Source of the DNA: Bacteroidota bacterium
GTDB taxonomy: Bacteria; Bacteroidota; Bacteroidia; Bacteroidales; Paludibacteraceae
Length of the DNA stretch: 64,000 nucleotides
Assembly: GCA_023391625.1 (NCBI GenBank)
Contig: JAEWAN010000034.1
Coordinates: 124,001 to 188,000, forward strand
Reading direction: 5' to 3'
Within the stretch, counting starts at the first letter, position 1; every line of letters starts with the position of its first letter. Of the stretch, positions 52,784-59,818 are shown in pieces. A program made the position numbers and the translations under genes. The notes beneath the pieces were generated by a model. That model ran no database searches, was not told the DNA's origin, and was given only the letters and a program-made list of their open reading frames with translations.

Positions 52784-52953
52784 GTGAAATCTTTTTTATA
52801 TTAAACTCTAAAATTATTCTAAAAATATTTGTCTGTTTTTAGAATAATTTCTATCTTTGCAGAGTGAGATATTTCTGTATCGCAAAGATAGAAATATTCT
52901 GCAAATCAAGGTAAAGTTAATGTGACGAAAAATGAAATAATTTTCAGAATATT
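52784..52953. promoter_or_regulatory. Divergent switch region with nested perfect inverted repeats
   Basis: Three exact dyads are present. AAATTATTCTAAAAA (52811-52825) faces its complement at 52836-52850. ATTTCTATCTTTGC (52847-52860) faces its complement at 52882-52895. AATATTCTG (52893-52901) faces CAGAATATT (52945-52953), which abuts the ATG at 52954. The second dyad contains both -7 elements: TATCTTTG at 52852-52859 (plus) and at 52883-52890 (minus). The promoters therefore face each other, with predicted starts near 52866 and 52876. The shared core AGAATA suggests operator half-sites. Confidence 0.65.
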
Positions 52954-53160
52954 ATGGAGTTAAAGGATTATTATCAACAATTGGATGATAGGGCTATTTC
53001 TGAAAAACAGGCTTTTAAAGATAAAGTAATGACACGTTGCGATATTAATGCAGCAACTTTTTATCGCTGGATTAATGGTACTAATAAGCCTGGTAAGCTG
53101 GCAAGAGAAGTGATTTCCGATTTATCAGGCATTCCTGTGTCGGAATTGTTTCCGGAATGA
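52954..53160 (+). CDS. Small HTH (Cro-like) protein
   Basis: A 68-residue protein with a single helix-turn-helix: KDKVMTRCDINAATFYRWIN and GTNKPGKLAREVISDLSGIP. It is the size of phage Cro-type regulators and is divergent from the XRE-like repressor. The start codon is preceded directly by an AGAATA dyad arm, so binding there would block its own expression. No phage structural or integration genes are seen, so it may be a domesticated switch. Confidence 0.7.
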   Translation: MELKDYYQQLDDRAISEKQAFKDKVMTRCDINAATFYRWINGTNKPGKLAREVISDLSGIPVSELFPE

Positions 53161-53201
53161 TTTGATTTCTTTTATTCAATCAACAATATGCCGGTACGGG
53201 T

Positions 53202-53459
53202 ATGGATTATGATTTTGAAAAGTTATATCAGGATTATTTGAATATACTGAAAACATCAACATATCCCATTGATGGACTTGATGAAAAAATATTCAGGCAT
53301 ATTTATATGGCAGGTTGTTTGCACACAACCTTATTATTAAACAATCTGGCTTTACTGGAGGTTCATATAGGAATGCCTTTATATTGGTCGCTTTTAGAAC
53401 AACTGTCTGAATTTTGGGAAATTGATTTTAAAGATTTTGTAGGACGAATGTGTCCTTGA
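53202..53459 (+). CDS. Small protein of unknown function linked to the HTH switch
   Basis: An 85-residue acidic, helical protein (DFEKLYQDYLNILKTSTYPI; HTTLLLNNLALLEVHIGMPL), without signal peptide or membrane segment and not assigned to a family. It lies 41 bases after the Cro-like gene and before a terminator, so it is in the same transcript and is the likely output gene of the divergent switch. Confidence 0.6.
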   Translation: MDYDFEKLYQDYLNILKTSTYPIDGLDEKIFRHIYMAGCLHTTLLLNNLALLEVHIGMPLYWSLLEQLSEFWEIDFKDFVGRMCP

Positions 53460-53477
53460 GTCAGGGGTTAGACGGAG

Positions 53478-53512
53478 GAATCCACAACTTTATGTTGTGG
53501 ATTCTTTATTTA
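53478..53512 (+). terminator. Terminator after the HTH-switch transcript
   Basis: GAATCCACAAC (53478-53488) pairs exactly with GTTGTGGATTC (53494-53504) around a 5-base loop, followed by a T-rich tail. Confidence 0.75.
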
Positions 53513-53519
53513 GTAAAGA

Positions 53520-53554
53520 ATTCCAGAATTATTCCAGAATTATCCATATTTTTG
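53520..53554 (+). promoter_or_regulatory. Tandem 11-bp operator and promoter of the two-component operon
   Basis: ATTCCAGAATT is repeated exactly at 53520-53530 and 53531-53541. A perfect -7 element TATTTTTG (53547-53554) follows after 5 bases. The geometry fits an OmpR-family regulator bound just upstream of the promoter, and a matching site precedes the PepSY-like gene at 55594. Binding by the encoded regulator is inferred. Confidence 0.65.
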
Positions 53555-53579
53555 TTTAAAATGTTTTTAAATAAAAGAT

Positions 53580-54263
53580 ATGAAAATACTGGTAGTAGAC
53601 GATGAACCGGATCTGAGCCGAACTATAAAAGATTTCCTGGAAAAAGAACATTTTTTAGTAGAGTGCGTTGAAAGTTATAATGCTGCATTGGACAAAATAT
53701 CTGTTTATGATTATGACTGCATTCTGCTGGATATTATGCTGCCTGACGGTAGCGGACTGGAAGTGCTGGAAGAACTTAAAAGACTGCATAAGAAAGACAG
53801 TGTCCTTATAATTTCGGCAAAAGATTCTATTGAAGATAAAGTGGCCGGACTGGATCTCGGTGCGGACGATTATCTGGCTAAGCCTTTTCATTTGGCAGAG
53901 TTAAACGCCCGTATAAAATCAATAATCCGTAGGAAAAAGGCTGATGGTGAAAAGGTGATTACAATTGAAAACTTAAAGCTGAATTTTGAAGAACGGAAAG
54001 TGTTTGTAAACGAACAGCTTCTGACTTTGAACAGAAAAGAGTTTGATTTACTTTATTATTTTATGATCAATCCGGATCGCCTGATTTATAAAACTACTTT
54101 GGCGGAGTCTGTCTGGGGAGATAATATTGATCAGGCGGATAATCTGGATTTCATTTATTCTCAAGTTAAAAATTTACGGAAAAAGCTGAAACAACATCAG
54201 GCTATACCTGTGGTTAAAGCTGTTTATGGTTTTGGTTATAAACTTTGTACGGAAGGCGATTAA
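53580..54263 (+). CDS. OmpR-family response regulator
   Basis: A 227-residue regulator. The receiver domain starts KILVVDDEPDLSRTIKDF (D7, D8), with phospho-acceptor D51 in CILLDIMLPDGSG and the lysine in YLAKPFHLAELNARI. The C-terminal winged helix shows LLTLNRKEFDLLYYFMINPD and VKAVYGFGYKLC. It is the first gene of an operon with a histidine kinase and very probably controls itself and the PepSY-like gene through the shared direct repeats. Confidence 0.93.
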   Translation: MKILVVDDEPDLSRTIKDFLEKEHFLVECVESYNAALDKISVYDYDCILLDIMLPDGSGLEVLEELKRLHKKDSVLIISAKDSIEDKVAGLDLGADDYLAKPFHLAELNARIKSIIRRKKADGEKVITIENLKLNFEERKVFVNEQLLTLNRKEFDLLYYFMINPDRLIYKTTLAESVWGDNIDQADNLDFIYSQVKNLRKKLKQHQAIPVVKAVYGFGYKLCTEGD

Positions 54264-54305
54264 TTGTTTCCGGTTTTTCTGTATTCCATATAACACGATA
54301 CATCT

Positions 54306-55580
54306 ATGAAACTTCTTCATTATACCAATGCTTTACTCACAGCCCTTATCTTTTTGTTGTTAGGAGTTTGGGGAGTATTCTTTTTTTATGCGATTCATTA
54401 TGAGATAATGGACGAAACAGATGATATGTTGATGAGTTACCGGGAAATTTTTGTGAAAAAAGCGCTGCGGGATACGACCTTACTTAATGACTATTATGAC
54501 ACGACTTTCGACCGCTATACCATCCGTATGATTAGCGATGAGGAAGCAGAAGTTTACAGGGAAGTTTTTTTAGACGATGAAGTCTATTTTCCGGAATACG
54601 ACGAGCATGTGCCTGTACGTGTCTATAAATCAATATTTTTGGCTGGAGATAATCATTTTTATGAGTTGGAAATAAGCATGTCTACAATGGAGCGGGATGA
54701 CATGATTGAAACCTTGTTTGTCTTTTTGATAACCTTGTATGTATTGCTCCTAGTATGTATTATCGTAGGCAATCGTCTTATTCTAAAGAAGAGTTTTAAG
54801 CCGTTGACCCGTTTGCTGGCCTGGCTGGATGCGGTTGTCCCCGGTGCTCAAATACCGCCTTTGGATAATAAGACGGCTATATGGGAGTTCCGCCAGTTAA
54901 ATACGGCGGCGTACAACATGGGACGCCGGAGCCTTGAAGCCCACGAACAGCAGAAGCAGTTTATAGAAAACGCTTCGCATGAATTACAGACTCCTTTGGC
55001 CATCGCCTTGAATAAGATAGAACTAATATCGCAGGAGGAAGGTATTCCTGAATCTCAACTTCGCGAATTAGGAGATATCCATAGGGTATTGAGCCGTGCC
55101 GTGAGATTGAACAAATCCTTATTACTGCTGTCGCGTATCGAAAACAAACAATTTCCGGAGGAAAAGGCCATTGACCTGGGAATGCTTGTCCGTGAGTTAT
55201 CCGAAGACCTTTCTGACGTGTACGAATCTAAAAAAATAGATTTTCAAATAGAAGGAAAAGCTTCATTTATAGTTCAGATGAATGACACGCTGGCGCAAGT
55301 ATTGATACTGAACTTACTGAAAAATGCTTTTTCCCATACTCCCGCTGGCGGATGTATAACAGTGGTTATTAATGACTCTACTCTTATGTTTAAAAATTCC
55401 GGTGATGTCCCGTTGGAAACAGATAAAATTTTTAATCGTTTTTTTCATACTTCAAAAAATCAGGATTCCGTAGGGCTTGGGCTATCGGTTGTGAAGTCCG
55501 TTTGTTTACATTATCATATAGATTTGAGTTATTCTTTTGCCGGCGGACATGTTTTTTTGTTAAAATTCCCCAAAAAATAA
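54306..55580 (+). CDS. Sensor histidine kinase partner of the OmpR-family regulator
   Basis: A 424-residue membrane kinase. TM1 lies at ~8-30, a periplasmic sensor at ~31-140 and TM2 at ~141-160, followed by a HAMP-like linker. HisKA reads ENASHELQTPLAIALNKIEL (H225), and HATPase shows NLLKNAFSHTPAGG and SVGLGLSVVKSVC. The second G box is intact but the N-terminal part of the ATP lid is short. It lies 42 bases after the regulator gene. The signal is unknown; PepSY-linked kinases of this kind often respond to envelope conditions. Confidence 0.92.
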   Translation: MKLLHYTNALLTALIFLLLGVWGVFFFYAIHYEIMDETDDMLMSYREIFVKKALRDTTLLNDYYDTTFDRYTIRMISDEEAEVYREVFLDDEVYFPEYDEHVPVRVYKSIFLAGDNHFYELEISMSTMERDDMIETLFVFLITLYVLLLVCIIVGNRLILKKSFKPLTRLLAWLDAVVPGAQIPPLDNKTAIWEFRQLNTAAYNMGRRSLEAHEQQKQFIENASHELQTPLAIALNKIELISQEEGIPESQLRELGDIHRVLSRAVRLNKSLLLLSRIENKQFPEEKAIDLGMLVRELSEDLSDVYESKKIDFQIEGKASFIVQMNDTLAQVLILNLLKNAFSHTPAGGCITVVINDSTLMFKNSGDVPLETDKIFNRFFHTSKNQDSVGLGLSVVKSVCLHYHIDLSYSFAGGHVFLLKFPKK

Positions 55581-55593
55581 GATTTTGTTCTTT

Positions 55594-55629
55594 TTTCCAG
55601 AATCTTTCCTAAATGTGTAATGAACTTTG
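55594..55629 (+). promoter_or_regulatory. Operator-like direct repeat and promoter of the PepSY-like gene
   Basis: TTTCCAGAATC (55594-55604) is followed head to tail by TTTCCTAAATG (55605-55615), an 11-bp period with the same TTCC core as the operator at 53520. The -7 element GAACTTTG (55622-55629) follows after 6 bases and differs from TAnnTTTG at one base, consistent with a need for activation. Confidence 0.6.
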
Positions 55630-55679
55630 GGGTATAGTTAATAGTTTAATGATTGTATAACACTTAAAAAAAATTAGTT

Positions 55680-56117
55680 ATGAAAAAGACCGTTTTATTT
55701 TTACTGGTAAGCTTGTTTACTATTTCATTCGCATCGGCAAAAGATGTTGTGACCACAGACATGCAGAGATTACCTCAACCTGCAAGAGAGTTCATAAAAC
55801 AGTATTTCCCTTCCGAACAGATTTCATACATCAAAATAGATGAAGAAATAATGACCACTCATTATGAAGTGATTTTTGTAAGCGGAGCAGAAATAGAATT
55901 TAATAAAGAAGGTGTTTGGAAAGAAATTGATGCCAACCGTATGGAAGTGCCGGCTGCTATCATTCCTGCCCCTATAGCAAGCTATCTGAAGCAGAATTTC
56001 CCGAATACTTCCGTTATAAAAATTGAAAAGAAAAGATATCTTTATGAAGTTAAATTGTCAAACAGACTGGAACTTGAATTTGATAAAGATGGAAACTTTG
56101 TCCGGATTGATGACTAA
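55680..56117 (+). CDS. PepSY-like exported protein
   Basis: A 145-residue protein of the Bacteroidota PepSY-like (PF11396) family with a signal peptide (LFLLVSLFTISFASA). Two similar beta-alpha units follow: LPQPAREFIKQYFP with TTHYEVIFVSGAEIEFNKEG, and IPAPIASYLKQNFP with YLYEVKLSNRLELEFDKDGN. These small periplasmic proteins are common outputs of Bacteroidota two-component systems, with function unknown. A promoter site matching that of the upstream two-component operon precedes it. Confidence 0.88.
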   Translation: MKKTVLFLLVSLFTISFASAKDVVTTDMQRLPQPAREFIKQYFPSEQISYIKIDEEIMTTHYEVIFVSGAEIEFNKEGVWKEIDANRMEVPAAIIPAPIASYLKQNFPNTSVIKIEKKRYLYEVKLSNRLELEFDKDGNFVRIDD

Positions 56118-56135
56118 TTAATTTTTACATAGACT

Positions 56136-56182
56136 ACATAATAAATATGCTATCCTTGTTAAGGATAGCATATTTATTATGT
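56136..56182. terminator. Very long bidirectional terminator hairpin
   Basis: An uninterrupted stem of about 22 bp (56136-56157 with 56161-56182, core ATGCTATCCTT) closes on a 3-base loop, between the convergent PepSY-like and msr genes. The core repeats the GGATAGCA/TGCTATCC arms of the terminator at 8276-8305. Confidence 0.75.
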
Positions 56183-56201
56183 GGTGTGTCGCAACTGTTT
56201 C

Positions 56202-57053
56202 TTAAAATATAGACCGGTACACATGGCAATAGGGAGCCTGGTGTCTCTTTTTGTAATATTGCTGGTGGTAATCCTCTGCTTTCCAGAATATGTTTCCCTG
56301 TTCTATTCGTGTTGCAACCTGATAACCTTTTTCTTCCAGTATCTTTTTGTATTTTATTGCAGTATCTTCTTGTTGCTGCGAGGTGTAGAAAATGACGGAA
56401 CGGTATTGCGTACCAACGTCCGGACCTTGCCGGTTATACTGTGTAAAATCATGAGTTTCAAAAAAAAGTTTCACCATTTCCTCGTAAGAGGTTTGCCGGG
56501 TGTCATAAAGCACTTCCATGGTTTCTGCATGTCCGGTATTGCCTGAACATACCTGCTGGTAAGTAGGATTGTCTGTATGACCTCCCATGTAGCCTACGGT
56601 TGTTTTTAAAACTCCTTTAGCCTTTTCGAAATAATATTCGGTTCCCCAAAAACATCCGGAGGCAAAATAAGCTTTTTCAAACCGGTCATTTCCTGATACG
56701 GGGACAAATTTCATAGACAGAGAGTTGACACAATGGCGTGTGTTTTTAGGGGTCAGATGTTCATTCAGAAATACATGACCCAGGTGTGCACCGCAATGGC
56801 TGCATGTAATTTCTGTTCTTCTGCCGTCAGCATCGGGCGTACGTTTTATTGCTTCGTGGATTTCGTCATCAAAAGAAGGCCACCCGCAATGCGAATCGAA
56901 TTTGTCGTCAGAAAGGTAGAGCGGCGCTTCACAACGTTTGCATAAATATATTCCCTCTTGTTGGTTGTTCAGGTATTCTCCGGTGTAGGGCAATTCTGTG
57001 CCTTTGTTTATAATAATTCGTTCTTCTTCCGGTGTAAGTTTATTAAAGTTCAT
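56202..57053 (-). CDS. Bifunctional peptide methionine sulfoxide reductase, MsrB-MsrA fusion
   Basis: A 283-residue fusion with MsrB first. Zinc-binding pairs CKRC and CSHC, DSHCGWPSF and catalytic NTRHCVNSLSM occupy residues 1-~118. MsrA follows with the catalytic FASGCFWGTEYYF (Cys near 133), GYMGGHTDNPTY and GPDVGTQYRSVIF. It repairs both sulfoxide stereoisomers of methionine. No signal peptide is seen, so it acts in the cytosol. The B-A order is the reverse of the commoner A-B fusion. Confidence 0.95.
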   Translation of the reverse strand: MNFNKLTPEEERIIINKGTELPYTGEYLNNQQEGIYLCKRCEAPLYLSDDKFDSHCGWPSFDDEIHEAIKRTPDADGRRTEITCSHCGAHLGHVFLNEHLTPKNTRHCVNSLSMKFVPVSGNDRFEKAYFASGCFWGTEYYFEKAKGVLKTTVGYMGGHTDNPTYQQVCSGNTGHAETMEVLYDTRQTSYEEMVKLFFETHDFTQYNRQGPDVGTQYRSVIFYTSQQQEDTAIKYKKILEEKGYQVATRIEQGNIFWKAEDYHQQYYKKRHQAPYCHVYRSIF

Positions 57054-57535
57054 TATTTTCAGGTTTTATCTGGTTTGCAATTTTAGCTATATGTTTGATT
57101 ATATAATGATTATGGATTTTAATGAGTGCTGTGGAAAAGTTTCGTCTCTTTCTGTTTTTTATTTTATATCAAGGTTTCTGTTACGCTTCTTTTGATATTC
57201 AAATGCTTTTGCCCCTAATAAAAATATCCTTATTTTTACGTACCTTTGTCCTCATTTAAATTAATTCCTGTGTTTTTATAACGTAGAATTGATGTTAAAT
57301 GTTGTATAGGTTTTAATTTGTTATTAATTTATTAAATAAATCTTTTGTTTGTAATAAAATATCGATTTTTTATGTCTGTTTGATATGTGTGGTGAATATT
57401 TTATATAAAAGTGCTTGATTTTGTTATAACGAGTGGCAATATGCTTAATTTTGTGATGTTTTAGTAATAAAAAGAAAGATGATAAAAAGATTTATTTGAT
57501 TTTTGAATAGTATATAATCCTCAAACTATAAAATT
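57054..57535. other. 482-bp divergent region between msrBA and glnN
   Basis: A plus-strand -7 match TACCTTTG lies at 57241-57248, which would give glnN a leader of about 280 bases. The rest is strongly AT-rich. No stem or riboswitch pattern was recognised, and no open frame is convincing. Confidence 0.45.
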
Positions 57536-59731
57536 ATGTCAACATTAAGATTTAAGGTCGTTGAAGAAGCGTTTAAACGGAAACCGGTTCCGGCTTCAGT
57601 ACCGGATAAATTAACTTCCGAATATTATGGCAAGTACGTTTTCAATCGCGAGCAGATGGCAAAATATTTGTCTAAAGATACGATGAAAACTATTTGTGAT
57701 GCCATAGATGAAGGAAAAACCTTGAACCGCGATATAGCTAATCATGTGGCAGCTGGTATGAAGATGTGGGCTATGGAAATGGGTGCTACGCATTATACGC
57801 ACTGGTTTCAGCCTCTGACAGACGGAACGGCAGAAAAGCATGATTCTTTTATTGAATATGTAAATGAGCCGGGAGGTGCTGTAATAGAAGAATTTTCAGG
57901 AAAACTGCTTGTGCAGCAGGAACCGGATGCCTCCAGTTTTCCTAACGGAGGAATCCGTAATACATTTGAGGCCCGTGGTTATACAGCCTGGGATCCTTCT
58001 TCACCGGCTTTTATTGTTGATGATACATTGTGTATTCCTACTGTGTTTATATCTTACACAGGGGAAGCGTTGGACTATAAAGCTCCGTTATTAAAGGCGC
58101 TGCATGCCGTGGACGAGGCTGCTACTGAGGTTTGCCAGTTGTTTGACCCGAAGGTGAAGAAAGTGTATTCTTATTTGGGATGGGAACAGGAGTATTTTCT
58201 GGTGGATGAAGATTTGTGTGTGGCTCGTCCGGACTTGTTACTTACAGGACGTACCTTGATGGGGCATGAGAGTGCAAAGAACCAGCAGTTGGAAGACCAT
58301 TATTTCGGTTCTATACCTCCTCGTGTAGCAGAATATATGCGTGATTTGGAATTTGAAGCTTATAAATACGGCATTCCGTTGAAGACACGCCATAATGAAG
58401 TGGCTCCAAACCAGTTTGAGCTTGCGCCTATTTTTGGAGAAACCAATCTGGCTATTGATCAGAACCTTTTCATTATGTCTCTTATGGATAGGATAGCCCG
58501 TAAACATCATTTCCGGGTGTTGCTGCATGAAAAACCGTTTGCAGGCGTAAACGGATCAGGTAAACATAATAACTGGTCGTTGGGTACGGATACCGGAGTG
58601 GGGCTGTTTACTCCAGGAAAAACACCGCAGGCAAACCTGCAGTTTGTTACTTTCCTTGTTAATACGCTGAAAGCAGTTCATAAACATAACGCATTGCTTA
58701 AAGCTTCTATCATGACAGCTCAGAACGCACATCGTTTAGGAGCTAATGAAGCGCCTCCGGCTATTATTTCCGTATTTATGGGATCTCAGCTGACCGCTGT
58801 ACTTGATCGGTTGGAAAACAGTACCAGTGAGGAAGCTATTGTAGTGGACGATAAGAAGCAGATGAGCCTCGGCATTGCCCATATTCCGGAAGTATTGGTA
58901 GATAATACGGATCGTAACCGTACTTCTCCGTTTGCCTTTACCGGAAACCGTTTTGAATTCCGTGCAGTAGGTTCTTCTGCAAACTGTGCCTCTGCAATGA
59001 TTGCATTAAACTCAGCAATGGCCAGCCAGTTAAAAGAATTTAAAGCGGATGTGGATGCTAAAATGGCAACCGGTGCATCTAAAGAGAAGGCTATCTTTGA
59101 TACAATCAAACAGTATATTAAGGATAGCAAGGTGATTCGTTTTGACGGTAATGGCTATAGCGATGAATGGAAGGAAGAAGCTAAAAAACGCGGATTGGAT
59201 TGTGAAACCAGTGTACCTCTGATTTATGACGCCTATTTGACTCCTGAAACAGTAAAAATGTTTGAGGAAACAAACGTGATGACTGAAAAGGAATTGCATG
59301 CCCGTAACGAAGTGAAATGGGAAATGTATACTAAAAAAATTCAGATAGAAGCACGTGTTTTGGGAGATTTGGTAATGAATCATATTATTCCGGTAGCTAC
59401 CCGCTATCAGTCATTGTTGCTGGATAATGTATATAAAATCAAAGCGTTGTATGATGACGAGAAAGCTGCTAAGCTTAGTGAAATAGATTCTGCCATTATT
59501 GAGGATATTGCGGAACATATTTGTGCAATTAAAACAAACGTAGACGCAATGGTGGAAGAACGCAAGATTGCAAACCGTATAGAAGATGAACGTGAAAAAG
59601 CGATAGCTTATCACGACAAAGTTTATCCTTATTTCGATACGATACGTTACCATGTGGATAAACTGGAACTGACAGTGGATAATGAAATGTGGACTTTACC
59701 TAAATACAGGGAATTGCTGTTTATCCGGTAA
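57536..59731 (+). CDS. glnN: Glutamine synthetase type III
   Basis: A 731-residue GSIII, the long form typical of Bacteroidota, which makes glutamine from glutamate, ammonia and ATP in the cytosol. Family features include GATHYTHWFQPLT, EYFLVDEDL, NEVAPNQFELAPIFGE, NGSGKHNNWSLGTDTG and NRFEFRAVGSSANCASAM. Unlike GSI it is not regulated by adenylylation at a conserved tyrosine. It stands alone with a long leader and a strong terminator. Confidence 0.96.
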   Translation: MSTLRFKVVEEAFKRKPVPASVPDKLTSEYYGKYVFNREQMAKYLSKDTMKTICDAIDEGKTLNRDIANHVAAGMKMWAMEMGATHYTHWFQPLTDGTAEKHDSFIEYVNEPGGAVIEEFSGKLLVQQEPDASSFPNGGIRNTFEARGYTAWDPSSPAFIVDDTLCIPTVFISYTGEALDYKAPLLKALHAVDEAATEVCQLFDPKVKKVYSYLGWEQEYFLVDEDLCVARPDLLLTGRTLMGHESAKNQQLEDHYFGSIPPRVAEYMRDLEFEAYKYGIPLKTRHNEVAPNQFELAPIFGETNLAIDQNLFIMSLMDRIARKHHFRVLLHEKPFAGVNGSGKHNNWSLGTDTGVGLFTPGKTPQANLQFVTFLVNTLKAVHKHNALLKASIMTAQNAHRLGANEAPPAIISVFMGSQLTAVLDRLENSTSEEAIVVDDKKQMSLGIAHIPEVLVDNTDRNRTSPFAFTGNRFEFRAVGSSANCASAMIALNSAMASQLKEFKADVDAKMATGASKEKAIFDTIKQYIKDSKVIRFDGNGYSDEWKEEAKKRGLDCETSVPLIYDAYLTPETVKMFEETNVMTEKELHARNEVKWEMYTKKIQIEARVLGDLVMNHIIPVATRYQSLLLDNVYKIKALYDDEKAAKLSEIDSAIIEDIAEHICAIKTNVDAMVEERKIANRIEDEREKAIAYHDKVYPYFDTIRYHVDKLELTVDNEMWTLPKYRELLFIR

Positions 59732-59747
59732 TATAGTTTTCTTAAAA

Positions 59748-59792
59748 TAAAAATACACCTTAAGAGTTAAAGCTTTTAAGGTGTATTTTTTT
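59748..59792. terminator. Bidirectional terminator between glnN and the C25 protease gene
   Basis: AAATACACCTTAA (59751-59763) pairs exactly with TTAAGGTGTATTT (59776-59788), with A and T runs outside the stem on both sides. Confidence 0.8.
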
Positions 59793-59818
59793 GTAGATAC
59801 TTTTTGATTTTACGTCAA

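Noticed and set aside
52340..53459. Intact prophage or integrated element
   Set aside because: Only the HTH switch and one small protein are present. No integrase, att-type direct repeats, structural or lysis genes flank them.
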